Shown: piece after piece, positions 7,580 to 14,477 of the stretch | Numbering within the stretch: position 1 is the stretch's first letter | Layout: each line of letters opens with the position of its first letter | Assembly (NCBI GenBank): GCA_964511075.1 | Contig: CAZEDM010000016.1 | Coordinates: 1 to 26,005, forward strand | Reading direction: 5' to 3' | From: CAZEDM01 sp964511075 | GTDB taxonomy: Bacteria > Zixibacteria > MSB-5A5 > RBG-16-43-9 | DNA length: 26,005 bases | Notes under the pieces: model-generated | Told to the model about the DNA's origin: nothing | Seen by the model: only the letters and a program-made list of their open reading frames with translations | Database searches by the model: none | Program-made: the position numbers and the translations under genes

Positions 7580-8293
7580 ATGAAAAAAATAGTCTACTTA
7601 GTCCCCTGGCTTGCCTTGATATTTCTTTTGTCTTCTTCCTCCGCAGGAAAAAATTCAGCCAAAGGTCCTAAAATATTTCTGCCTGAAGGAGAATGGGATT
7701 TTGGTTACCTCCCTCAGGGCTCTACGGTTTCTCATCTGTTCACCATCAAAAATATTGGAGACGATACCCTGCAGATTTACAAGGTCAGGTCAGGCTGCGC
7801 CTGTACTCTTGCTCCCTTGGAAAAAGATCTTTTAGCCCCTCAGGAGAGCACCTTCCTGAAAGTTATCTTTAATTCCAAAAACTACCAGGGACCGAAGAAC
7901 ATGGGAGTGGCGGTTTTCTCAAATGATACCTCTGCTTCCTCTGATATATATTTTACCGCGAATGTCGAAAATGAGATACCTCTGGTCAAGATCGATCCCC
8001 TGCAAGTTTATTTCGATTCCGCCAAAATCGGGAAAAACGCCCAGAGGAAAGTAAATATCCTGAACAACTCCAGTTTTCCTCTTCAGATAACGATAGTAGA
8101 AAAACCAGAGGAGCCGATGGATTTTCAAATCTCGAGAACGGACTTGAATCCAGAGGAAGAAGCAGAGATCACGTTTCAGATAAGTCCAAAAGCCAAGTCG
8201 GGACCTTTTCAGACTGATTTAATTCTTGATTTTCAGGGTGAGGAGAGAATACGATACACTCTTCCCGTCAGCGGAACAATCATATCCAAATAG
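7580..8293 (+). CDS. DUF1573 (HYDIN/ASH-like) exported protein
   Basis: A 237-residue protein with a signal peptide (MKKIVYLVPWLALIFLLSSSSAG). Residues about 36-130 match the DUF1573 pattern: WDFGYLPQGSTVSHLFTIKN, GDDTLQIYKVRSGCACT, then VIFNSKNYQGP. This family is an Ig-like beta-sandwich related to ASH/HYDIN domains and always has the short Cys pair in SGCAC (C73 and C75 here). A second sandwich of the same general type follows (about 133-237). The biochemical role of DUF1573 is not established; the Cys pair and the neighbours point to the periplasmic thiol compartment. GGAG lies about 8 bases before the ATG. It is the first gene of a three-gene cluster with rhodanese and MauE-like genes, separated by 1 and 7 bases. 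Confidence 0.8.
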   Translation: MKKIVYLVPWLALIFLLSSSSAGKNSAKGPKIFLPEGEWDFGYLPQGSTVSHLFTIKNIGDDTLQIYKVRSGCACTLAPLEKDLLAPQESTFLKVIFNSKNYQGPKNMGVAVFSNDTSASSDIYFTANVENEIPLVKIDPLQVYFDSAKIGKNAQRKVNILNNSSFPLQITIVEKPEEPMDFQISRTDLNPEEEAEITFQISPKAKSGPFQTDLILDFQGEERIRYTLPVSGTIISK

Positions 8294-8294
8294 A

Positions 8295-8816
8295 TTGAGC
8301 TTTAAAAGAAAATCCCTCAGTATATTTTTCCCCCAGGCTGTTTTAATAGTTGTCATATCCCTTTTCATAGGGGTGATATATAACCTCTCCTCCCCCAAGG
8401 GGATCTCGCTTGTGGGAAGCTGGAGCAACAAGGTCCTGTCTGACAGCCTGATCGTTCCCTATTCCTACGATGAGAAGATTGATCCCCCGGCTATCGCCCT
8501 GACTCAGGCTATGGCCGATTTCCAGTCTCACAATACCATCTTTCTGGATGCCAGGCTGGAGGTGGATTACAGAACAGGTCATATTCCCAGGGCTTTGAAC
8601 CTGCCCTTCGAGGATTTTGAACAATATTACCCTAAGGTAGAGCCGCTTTTATCCAAAGATAAAAATATTATCATCTACTGTGATGGAACCGAATGCGAGA
8701 CCAGTCTTTTCTTAGCCCGCCTTTTGAAACAAAAGGGTTTCGACAACCTGAGAGTTTTCTTTGGCGGCTGGACCGAGTGGGAGAAAGCAGGACTGCCGGT
8801 GGAGAATTCCAGATAA
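8295..8816 (+). CDS. Membrane-anchored rhodanese-domain protein
   Basis: A single N-terminal membrane helix (about residues 10-28, after the basic SFKRKS) is followed by a periplasmic rhodanese domain. The domain shows IFLDARLEVDYRTGHIPRA, a central strand IIIYCDGTECETS, and VFFGGWTEWEKAGLP. The catalytic Cys would be C129 in CDGTEC, with a second Cys at 134 inside the active loop. I chose TTG at 8295, one base after the DUF1573 stop, because it gives a compact positive N-terminus before the helix. An in-frame TTG at 8226 would overlap the previous gene by 68 bases. Neither start has a good SD, so translation may be coupled. Rhodaneses carry sulfane sulfur as a persulfide; the acceptor here is unknown, and MauE and DUF1573 are candidate partners. 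Confidence 0.75.
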   Translation: MSFKRKSLSIFFPQAVLIVVISLFIGVIYNLSSPKGISLVGSWSNKVLSDSLIVPYSYDEKIDPPAIALTQAMADFQSHNTIFLDARLEVDYRTGHIPRALNLPFEDFEQYYPKVEPLLSKDKNIIIYCDGTECETSLFLARLLKQKGFDNLRVFFGGWTEWEKAGLPVENSR

Positions 8817-8823
8817 TCGTCTT

Positions 8824-9285
8824 ATGAGAAAACTGCTAAGCAATCAGTGGTTGGTTCTTCTTTTTCGATTGATAGTGGGGCTGATCTTTGTCTATGCCAG
8901 CCTGGATAAGATAGCGCATCCGGACCAGTTCGCCCGAGCAGTTTACAATTACAAAATTCTGCCTGGTCCTCTCATCAACCTCTTCGCTATCACCCTGCCC
9001 TGGATGGAGCTTTTCTGCGGGCTTTTTCTGATCCTGGGGCTTTTTATTGAAAGCTCTTCTCTGCTCCTCTCTTTTTTGTTGGTTGTTTTTATGATCGCAC
9101 TTTCTTCGAGTTTTCTCAGGGGAATAGACCTCGCCTGTGGCTGCTTTAGCACAAACCCAAATGCCCAGAAAGTCGGAATAAAGCACCTGGTCGAGGATGC
9201 GGCTTTGCTTTTGATGAGCTTACAGATTCTCTACTATAACCAGAATTTTTTAAGCCTGCAAAAGATTTTTACAAAAAAAAGTTAG
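8824..9285 (+). CDS. MauE/DoxX-family redox-associated membrane protein
   Basis: A 153-residue protein with four predicted membrane helices. The DoxX/MauE start is clear: LLFRLIVGLIFVYASLDKI, then HPDQFARAVYNYKILP and LPWMELFCGLFLILGLF. The loop before the last helix has the MauE CGCF signature (GIDLACGCFS; C105 and C107). MauE is needed for disulfide formation in methylamine dehydrogenase, and relatives often sit beside thioredoxin-like or rhodanese genes, so a role in moving electrons between membrane and periplasmic thiols is likely. ATG at 8824 is 7 bases after the rhodanese stop. The longer frame from 8761 is rejected because it would overlap the rhodanese gene and place non-DoxX sequence first. 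No mau structural genes are present. Confidence 0.78.
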   Translation: MRKLLSNQWLVLLFRLIVGLIFVYASLDKIAHPDQFARAVYNYKILPGPLINLFAITLPWMELFCGLFLILGLFIESSSLLLSFLLVVFMIALSSSFLRGIDLACGCFSTNPNAQKVGIKHLVEDAALLLMSLQILYYNQNFLSLQKIFTKKS

Positions 9286-9346
9286 AAGCGAGACGGAAGA
9301 CGTAAGATGAGAAAGGATGATGGATATTTAATGACGAGTAACGAAC
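9284..9346. repeat. 7-nt-period degenerate tandem repeat, block A
   Basis: Starting inside the mauE-like stop codon, the spacer reads agaagcg agacgga agacgta, then agatgag and further units with a 7-base step and an (a/g)GA-rich core. It fills most of the 73-base spacer between convergent genes. No hairpin terminator is present here. Confidence 0.5.
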
Positions 9347-9358
9347 AAAATCTCCTCT

Positions 9359-10387
9359 TCACTCTTTTCTTTTACCCTTAATAATTCCCTTCTCGGTGAT
9401 AATCGCGGTAATCAGCCTAGCCGGGGTTATGTCAAAGGCTGGAGAAAAAACTTTAACCTTCTTCGGTGCTGTTCTTCTTCCCCAGAAATCAGTGACCTCC
9501 TCCGGGGACCTCTCCTCTATCTTTATCTTACCACCAACCTGAATAGATAAATCAAAGCTGGAGCTGGGTGCGGCTATGTAGAAGGGGATTTTGTGAAATT
9601 CAGCTAACACTGCTAAATTGTACGTTCCGATCTTGTTGGCCGTATCCAGGTTCCTGGCGATTCGGTCCGCCCCGGTTATCACGCAGTCGATCATCTTTTT
9701 CTGCATTAAAAATGCTGACATATCATCGCAGATCAAAGTAGTGTCAATACCCTGTTGAAGAAGTTCCCAGGTGGTCAGCCGTGCGCCCTGCAGAAGCGGG
9801 CGGGTTTCGTCCACGTACACCTTTATCTTTTTCCTCTGTTCTTTTGCAATAAATATCGGAGCCAGAGCGGTTCCTATGCCTCCGGTGGCTAAGGCACCAG
9901 CGTTGCAGTGGGTGAGTACCCTGCATCCGTCTTTAAGAAGCTTAGCCCCGTTTTCTCCGATCCTCTGGCACATAATCTTGTCTTCCTGATGTATCAGAAG
10001 TGCTTCCTTTAGAAGCCTTTTGTTTTTACTTTCGCTATCATGATTCTCAAATTTCAAAGCTATTCGCCTCATCCTCTCTAAAGCCCAGAAAAGGTTGACC
10101 GCGGTTGGCCTGGTAGCTTTTAAAGTGGAGATAACTGAATTCAACCTTCTATTATAATCACCTTTATCTTTATATCTCTTATGTATCATCCCCAGAGCTA
10201 CCCCATAGGCAGCCGCTATGCCAATGGCAGGTGCTCCACGAATCTTAAGCTCCTGGATAGCTCTGGCCAATCCTCTGTAATCTTCATATTCTAAATAGGA
10301 GACCTCCAAGGGTAATTTCGACTGGTCTAAAATCCTGACCTTGTTTTTTATCCACTCAATGGTTTTGAACTTTAATCTGATTTCCAT
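9359..10387 (-). CDS. mtnA: S-methyl-5-thioribose-1-phosphate isomerase
   Basis: A 342-residue eIF2B-like sugar-phosphate isomerase. It converts 5-methylthioribose-1-phosphate to 5-methylthioribulose-1-phosphate in methionine salvage. Diagnostic segments: KIRGAPAIGIAAAYG (49-62), LTHCNAGALATGGIGTAL with the catalytic Cys at 161, VYVDETRPLLQGARLTTWEL (190-209) and ITGADRIARNLDTANKIGTY with the catalytic Asp at 241. The Cys/Asp pair is placed as in characterised MtnA, and the length is usual. AAGGAG lies 4 bases before the ATG. No other methionine-salvage gene is visible. It is the last gene of the pyr-yjbQ run, separated from yjbQ by a 76-base spacer with a repeat. Confidence 0.93.
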   Translation of the reverse strand: MEIRLKFKTIEWIKNKVRILDQSKLPLEVSYLEYEDYRGLARAIQELKIRGAPAIGIAAAYGVALGMIHKRYKDKGDYNRRLNSVISTLKATRPTAVNLFWALERMRRIALKFENHDSESKNKRLLKEALLIHQEDKIMCQRIGENGAKLLKDGCRVLTHCNAGALATGGIGTALAPIFIAKEQRKKIKVYVDETRPLLQGARLTTWELLQQGIDTTLICDDMSAFLMQKKMIDCVITGADRIARNLDTANKIGTYNLAVLAEFHKIPFYIAAPSSSFDLSIQVGGKIKIEERSPEEVTDFWGRRTAPKKVKVFSPAFDITPARLITAIITEKGIIKGKRKE

Positions 10388-10406
10388 TTTTCTCCTTAAT
10401 CAGAAG

Positions 10407-10454
10407 GTAGAGGCACGGCACGCCTGCCATTACGGTTATTTTGAAGAGGTATAC
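10407..10454. repeat. Intergenic repeat, copy 1 (downstream of yjbQ)
   Basis: GTAGAGGCACGGCACGCC is followed by GGTTATTTTGAAGAGGTATA. It aligns along its length with 10901-10950 at roughly 75-80 percent by eye. The left half is an imperfect palindrome; the right half is the conserved TTATTTT(G/A)AAGAG(G/A)TA block. It lies between yjbQ and mtnA. Confidence 0.65.
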
Positions 10455-10463
10455 GATGTGTCT

Positions 10464-10883
10464 CTACATCCCAATTATCTGCACCACAACTTCTCTATTT
10501 CTGGGGTGCTCATCAAAATCTACCAGCACAATCTGCTGCCAGGTGCCTAAGATTAACTCGCCATCGGCAAAGGGGAAAGTCTTGGAAGCTCCCAACAGGG
10601 CTGCACGCACGTGGGAATGGCCATTATGGTCGCCCCAGGTCAGATGATGGGCATATTCGATATCCTGCGGGGCAATCCTTTCAAAAGCCCGGGGCAGATC
10701 TTTTAACAATCCCGGCTCATATTCGATGGTGGTAATTCCTGCAGTTGAGCCCGGCACAAAAACAGTTGCCTGACCCTGGTTTAGTTTAGTCTCTTTTATT
10801 ATCTTCTGAACCTCAGAGGTGATGTCCAATATATCGGTGTTGCCTCTGGTTTTTATCTTAAAGGATTTAGTGATAACATCCAT
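10464..10883 (-). CDS. yjbQ: YjbQ/UPF0047 family protein
   Basis: A 139-residue protein of normal length for the UPF0047/YjbQ family. The sequence shows the family run GQATVFVPGSTAGITTIEYE, then RIAPQDIEYAHHLTWGDHNG, HSHVRAALLG, and GELILGTWQQIVLVDFDEH. The conserved His, Asp and Glu residues are present. Family members are annotated as secondary thiamine-phosphate synthases from weak E. coli activity; the physiological role is uncertain. No SD precedes the ATG at 10883, and the sequence just upstream is an inserted-looking repeat, so the gene may depend on readthrough from pyrC. It is flanked by two copies of that repeat, and it may have entered the pyr gene run secondarily. Confidence 0.85.
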   Translation of the reverse strand: MDVITKSFKIKTRGNTDILDITSEVQKIIKETKLNQGQATVFVPGSTAGITTIEYEPGLLKDLPRAFERIAPQDIEYAHHLTWGDHNGHSHVRAALLGASKTFPFADGELILGTWQQIVLVDFDEHPRNREVVVQIIGM

Positions 10884-10900
10884 AACAAGTAAGTAGTTTT

Positions 10901-10950
10901 GTAGGGGAACGGCGCGCCGTGCCCTTACCAGTTATTTTAAAGAGATACTA
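10901..10950. repeat. Intergenic repeat, copy 2 (upstream of yjbQ)
   Basis: GTAGGGGAACGGCGCGCCGT, then GCCCTTAC and AGTTATTTTAAAGAGATACT. The left part contains a perfect 12-bp palindrome ACGGCGCGCCGT framed by GTAGGGG and CCCTTAC. It matches 10407-10454 in the same orientation and runs up to the end of pyrC. Confidence 0.65.
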
Positions 10951-12279
10951 CATCTGGTAAACTATCTTTCCCTCCACGATGGTCAGATACGCTTTCCCTT
11001 TTAACCTCCTGCCTCCAAAAGGTGAATTCCTGGATTTGGATTTGAAGTCCTTGGGATCGACCGTCCAGTTTATGCCCGGATCGATAACGGTCAAATCCGC
11101 AGGCATGCCGACTTTTATCTGTCCGGCATTGAATTTCAATATCCTGGCGGGGTTGGCAGTCAGTTTGGCAATTGCCTCGTACCAGGATAAGATTTTCGTC
11201 TCTACCAGCTCCGTTGTCACCAGACCCAGGGCAGTCTCCAGTCCCACCATTCCGAAGGGAGCTGCATCGAACTCCACGTCTTTTTCCTCGATCGAGTGGG
11301 GTGCGTGATCCGTGGCAATGCAATCGATGGTTCCGTCCTTCAGTCCTTTTTTAAGCGCCTCTATGTCTTTTCTGGTTCTCAAGGGTGGGTTTACCTTGGC
11401 ATTGGTATTAAAGTTTTTAATGACCTCGTCTGTCAGTGAGAAATGATGCGGAGTTACCTCACAGGTTATTTTAATCTTTCTTTTTTTCGCCTCACGGATA
11501 AGCTCGACCGAGCCTTTGGTGGAAACATGGGCGATATGTAGTTTCGCTCCGGTATATTCAGCTAATATTATGTCCCGGGCAACCATCACCTCTTCTGCCA
11601 CCGAGGGTATACCTCTCAGTCCTAAAAGGGTGGAGACGAAACCCTCGTTCATCACCCCATCCGAGGAAAGGGATAAATCCTCACAGTGCGAGATCACCGG
11701 TATGTCATACATCTTACTGTATTCCAGAGCATATCTCATAATAACTGAATCGTAAATCGGCCTTCCGTCATCCGAGATTGCCACTGCACCAGCCTTCACT
11801 AAATCCGCAATCTCGGTCAGCTCCTCGCCCTTGAGACCCTTGGTTGCTCCGGCAATTGAAAAAACCCTGCACCTGGCTGACTTAGCCTTCTCGTAGATAA
11901 ATTTCACTGATTCCTGATCGTCGATAGGTGGGTCGGTGTTAGGCATACAGCAGATGGAGGTGAAACCACCAGCTACCGCAGAGAGTGAGCCGGAGTAGAT
12001 TGTCTCCTCATCCTCCCTGCCTGGCTCCCTTAGATGGGTATGCATATCTATCAGACCAGGAATTACTATCTTGCCATAAACATCGATAATCTCATGTGAG
12101 AATTTGAGCTTGTTTTTGGGGATCAACTTTTTTGTCTCGATCTCCAGGACCCTTCCTTTTCCGATATAGATATCCCCGATCTTGTTTAACTTCGAAGCCG
12201 GGTCGATAATCCTTCCGCCTGCCAGGATAAACTCAGCTTCCTTTGACTTATGTCTCTTCAACCTTTCCTTCTCCTCCAC
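10948..12279 (-). CDS. pyrC: Dihydroorotase
   Basis: A 443-residue type I (class I) dihydroorotase. It closes carbamoyl-aspartate to dihydroorotate in UMP synthesis. All zinc-site segments are present: DMHTHLREPGREDEETI, CCMPNTDPPID, SHCED, HIAHVSTKGS, EVTPHHFSLTDE and the catalytic IATDHAPHS. This is therefore an active enzyme and not the inactive PyrC paralogue found beside some PyrB proteins. The longest frame starts with GTG at 12279, overlapping the end of pyrB by 32 bases. A TTG at 12261, also inside pyrB and with purine-rich sequence before it, is an alternative. Overlap of either kind implies translational coupling with pyrB. Confidence 0.93.
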   Translation of the reverse strand: MEEKERLKRHKSKEAEFILAGGRIIDPASKLNKIGDIYIGKGRVLEIETKKLIPKNKLKFSHEIIDVYGKIVIPGLIDMHTHLREPGREDEETIYSGSLSAVAGGFTSICCMPNTDPPIDDQESVKFIYEKAKSARCRVFSIAGATKGLKGEELTEIADLVKAGAVAISDDGRPIYDSVIMRYALEYSKMYDIPVISHCEDLSLSSDGVMNEGFVSTLLGLRGIPSVAEEVMVARDIILAEYTGAKLHIAHVSTKGSVELIREAKKRKIKITCEVTPHHFSLTDEVIKNFNTNAKVNPPLRTRKDIEALKKGLKDGTIDCIATDHAPHSIEEKDVEFDAAPFGMVGLETALGLVTTELVETKILSWYEAIAKLTANPARILKFNAGQIKVGMPADLTVIDPGINWTVDPKDFKSKSRNSPFGGRRLKGKAYLTIVEGKIVYQM

Positions 12280-13186
12280 TTAAAAGGTACAACACTGCCA
12301 TTCTTATGGCTACTCCATTGGTCACCTGGTCCAATATAACTGAATAGGGACCATCTGCAACCTCCGGAGTAATTTCCACTCCCCGGTTTATAGGCCCGGG
12401 ATGCATTATGGTGAAATTGGGATTCAGCCTTTTGAGCCTTTCGGCAGTAATCCCGAACTCATTCGAATATTCCCTTAAAGAGGGCAAGAGCCCACCTTTC
12501 TGTCTTTCCAGTTGTATACGCAGAACATTAACCACATCTGCACCCTCCAGTGCCTGGTCCAAGTTGGAGTAAACATCCACCCCCATTTTATCGATCTCGT
12601 AAGGCATAAGGGTAGCCGGACCGCATACCGCAACAGATGCACCCATAGTCTTCAATCCCCAGATGTTTGACCTGGCTACCCGGCTGTGTTTTATATCTCC
12701 AACTATTACTGTTCTTAAGCCTTTAAGTTTCTTGTATTTTTCTCTCAAAGTAAAGATATCCAGAAGCCCCTGGGTGGGGTGTTCGTGTGCCCCGTCTCCG
12801 GCATTGATAATGGAGGAAGACAGACACTGGGTCAAAAACAGGGGCGTTCCCGCAGACTGGTGTCTTATCACCACCATATCGATCTTCATGGCTTCGATGT
12901 TTCTGACCGTATCTTTCAGAGTTTCGCCTTTTTTGACGCTGGAGGTTGAGGCAGAGAAATTCACCAGCTCAGCGGATAATCTTTTTTCCGCCAGCTCAAA
13001 AGAAATTCTGGTGCGGGTAGAAGGCTCGTAGAAGAGATTAACCACGGTTACACCTCTCAGCGTGGGAACTTTTTTGATCGGTCTTTCCAGAATCTCCTTG
13101 AAGCTTTCAGCAGTATCCAAAATCAATTCTATCTCTTCTTTTGATAACCCTTCCAATCCTAAGAGGTGTCTACTTCTTAATTTCAT
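12248..13186 (-). CDS. pyrB: Aspartate carbamoyltransferase catalytic subunit
   Basis: A 312-residue protein. It joins carbamoyl phosphate and aspartate, the committed step of pyrimidine synthesis. The carbamoyl-phosphate loop FYEPSTRTRISFE is at residues 52-64. HPTQGLLDIFTL, GDIKHSRVARSN and the C-terminal MHPGPINRGVEI are also present, all standard for the family. No pyrI regulatory subunit gene lies beside it, so feedback control through PyrI is not expected; control is more likely through the PyrR attenuator upstream of pyrR. GAGGAA lies about 4 bases before the ATG. pyrR ends 93 bases upstream, and that gap is AT-rich with no terminator. Confidence 0.95.
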   Translation of the reverse strand: MKLRSRHLLGLEGLSKEEIELILDTAESFKEILERPIKKVPTLRGVTVVNLFYEPSTRTRISFELAEKRLSAELVNFSASTSSVKKGETLKDTVRNIEAMKIDMVVIRHQSAGTPLFLTQCLSSSIINAGDGAHEHPTQGLLDIFTLREKYKKLKGLRTVIVGDIKHSRVARSNIWGLKTMGASVAVCGPATLMPYEIDKMGVDVYSNLDQALEGADVVNVLRIQLERQKGGLLPSLREYSNEFGITAERLKRLNPNFTIMHPGPINRGVEITPEVADGPYSVILDQVTNGVAIRMAVLYLLSGGEGKVEET

Positions 13187-13279
13187 CTATTCCTCATAAT
13201 TTTAAAGTATTGGTTTAGCATAATACCATAACTTATTGTGAATAAATAAATTAACAACTTAATATTATAACCTTTGATT

Positions 13280-13831
13280 TCATCTCTCCCTTTCTTTTTC
13301 TATGGTAATGCTGTCCTCTCCATCCACCTCTTTCAATTTAACTACCACCAGCTCATTTAAAGCTGTGGGAATGTTTTTGCCGGTATAATCAGCGCGTATG
13401 GGAAGTTCTCGGTGACCTCTATCTACCAAAACTGCCAGCTGAATTAACTTTGGTCTGCCAAAGTCGATTATCTGGTCTAATGCCGCACGGATAGTCCTGC
13501 CGGTAAAAAGCACGTCATCCACTAAAATTATTATCTTATTAGCCACATCGAACATAACCTCGGTTCTCTGGATGATAGGCTGGTCTAATTTCGTCTGTAT
13601 ATCGTCCCGGTATAAGGTTATGTCCATAAAACCGATAGGGATTTCAACTTCTTCTATTTCCTGAATTATCTTAGCTAATCTTTCAGCTAAATGGGCACCG
13701 CGTGTTTTTATCCCGATTATCCCTAAATTTTCCGCTCCTTTGTTACGCTCGATTATCTCATGCGCAATCCTGATCAGGGTCCGGCGGATAGTCTTCTCAT
13801 CCATCATCAGGATACCTTTTCTTCTGGGCAA
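13280..13831 (-). CDS. pyrR: PyrR: pyr operon RNA-binding attenuator / uracil phosphoribosyltransferase
   Basis: A 183-residue type I phosphoribosyltransferase of the PyrR family. The PRPP loop is IILVDDVLFTGRTIRAALD (101-119). DEKTIRRTLIRIAHEIIERN near the N-terminus and GFMDITLYRDD are characteristic of PyrR and not of Upp-type UPRTases. PyrR binds UMP/UTP and then a hairpin in the leader RNA, favouring termination; many members also have UPRT activity. A TTG start at 13831 is well supported, since AAAGGAGGAG ends 5 bases upstream and the protein then begins MPRRKGILMMDEK as in relatives. The matching RNA hairpin and terminator are found upstream at 13957-13974 and 13880-13914. Confidence 0.93.
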   Translation of the reverse strand: MPRRKGILMMDEKTIRRTLIRIAHEIIERNKGAENLGIIGIKTRGAHLAERLAKIIQEIEEVEIPIGFMDITLYRDDIQTKLDQPIIQRTEVMFDVANKIIILVDDVLFTGRTIRAALDQIIDFGRPKLIQLAVLVDRGHRELPIRADYTGKNIPTALNELVVVKLKEVDGEDSITIEKERER

Positions 13832-13879
13832 TCTACTCCTCCTTTGTTCCTTTCAAACTCATTCTCCAAAAATGCAGGC

Positions 13880-13914
13880 AAAAAAATACCCTCCCCTTAA
13901 CTCGAGGAGGGTAT
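13880..13914 (-). terminator. pyr attenuator terminator
   Basis: On the minus strand ATACCCTCC and GGAGGGTAT form a 9-bp stem around an 11-base loop, followed by six T residues and a G. It lies between the PyrR-binding hairpin and the pyrR ribosome site. It cannot serve an upstream gene because none exists on this strand until beyond 17 kb. An attenuator role is therefore strongly suggested. Confidence 0.85.
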
Positions 13915-13956
13915 CAAAATTTCCTTTTTTTAATTTCATTTTCTCTTTTCCCTTTT

Positions 13957-13974
13957 CTAATCTCGCCGGATTAG
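13957..13974 (-). promoter_or_regulatory. PyrR-binding hairpin (anti-antiterminator)
   Basis: On the minus strand CTAATCCGGCGAGATTAG folds as CTAATC / GATTAG around CGGCGA. The core AATCCGGCGAGATT fits the known PyrR binding-loop consensus (A-R-U-C-C-N-G-N-G-A-G-R-Y-U). It starts about 11 bases after the predicted transcription start and is followed 42 bases later by the terminator stem. I could not find a clear long antiterminator pairing; CGAG in the hairpin could pair with CTCG in the terminator loop region. Confidence 0.85.
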
Positions 13975-13991
13975 TTTAAAAGGTCAATCCA

Positions 13992-14019
13992 AAAATACCA
14001 CCTGGGGAAAATTTGTCAA
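13992..14019 (-). promoter_or_regulatory. Putative promoter of the pyr operon
   Basis: On the minus strand a perfect TTGACA (14019..14014), a 16-base spacer and TATTTT (13997..13992), with an extended -10 TGG just before it. A start near 13985 puts the PyrR hairpin at the very 5' end of the RNA. Confidence 0.6.
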
Positions 14020-14035
14020 GTATTTTTTGAAAAAA

Positions 14036-14077
14036 AGTGAAAAAAGTGAGAAGTTAGATATGAGAGGGAAGATGGCT
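14036..14077. repeat. 7-nt-period degenerate tandem repeat, block B
   Basis: Units agtgaaa, aaagtga, gaagtta, gatatga, gagggaa and gatggct follow each other with a 7-base step and a GA-rich core. It is weaker than the blocks at 20-22 kb and is directly followed by the palindromic element at 14093-14159. Confidence 0.4.
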
Positions 14078-14092
14078 AAGAAAAAATGTGAG

Positions 14093-14159
14093 TGTGGTGA
14101 AACGTCCCATGCGTTGCCAGGGTTTGCCGTCTGACAGTTCGCAAACCCTTGACACCACA
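14093..14159. repeat. Palindromic element with TGTGGTG/CACCACA ends
   Basis: Terminal inverted repeats TGTGGTG (14093-14099) and CACCACA (14153-14159) enclose two inner hairpins. One is a weak AACG/CGTT stem. The other is a perfect 9-bp AGGGTTTGC/GCAAACCCT stem (14119-14127 with 14141-14149). The architecture matches the element at 20835-20888. No T-tract follows, so it is not a terminator. Confidence 0.6.
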
Positions 14160-14328
14160 TTGTAACTTATGAGAGTCTCAGGGATGAAAAAAATTAGCTA
14201 TTGCGACCCTGGGTTATGTGCATGGTGCCTGTGCAAGCTGGTGCAATTTTATTATATGCCTTTGCATAAAAGATTGTCAGTGACTAGAAATCTTGCATTT
14301 TGCCAAGACACCATCTCGAAATTTTTAC
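14160..14328. other. Gene-free stretch upstream of the subtilase
   Basis: A 61-codon + frame (ATG at 14169) crosses this stretch. It has no ribosome site, a Cys/His-rich composition without a motif, and no family resemblance, so I do not call it a gene. The DNA has several TGCA-containing words and a small TATGC/GCATA inverted repeat. Otherwise I see nothing. Confidence 0.4.
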
Positions 14329-14355
14329 TTGACAATTCTCACATCCCGATGTAAT
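14329..14355 (+). promoter_or_regulatory. Possible promoter for the subtilase gene
   Basis: A perfect TTGACA at 14329-14334 is followed after 15 bases by TGTAAT at 14350-14355 (5 of 6 match). The spacer is shorter than ideal. The gene would then have a leader of about 115 nt, in which I see no strong structure. Confidence 0.35.
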
Positions 14356-14477
14356 CTCAAAAGTTATGAATCAGGTTTTATCTGAAGGCAAGACTGTTCA
14401 ATGATTGCACAATTTTATACTGAAGGTAGATTTTTTGCTTTAATAAGGTACGGTTCATAAACTTGAGGGGGAAAGAA

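Noticed and set aside
8226..8294. Upstream TTG start for the rhodanese protein
   Set aside because: It would overlap the DUF1573 gene by 68 bases and put a long polar stretch before the membrane helix; TTG at 8295 is the simpler choice, though not proved.
11172..11354. Open frames antisense to pyrC and to other housekeeping genes
   Set aside because: They are shadows of strongly conserved coding sequence on the other strand and lack ribosome sites or family resemblance.
14119..14149. Terminator hairpin AGGGTTTGC/GCAAACCCT
   Set aside because: No T-tract on either strand after the stem, a 13-base loop, and outer inverted ends show it is part of a larger palindromic element.
14169..14354. 61-codon + frame upstream of the subtilase
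   Set aside because: No ribosome site, no recognisable motif, odd Cys/His composition, and a TTGACA promoter-like site lies inside its end.
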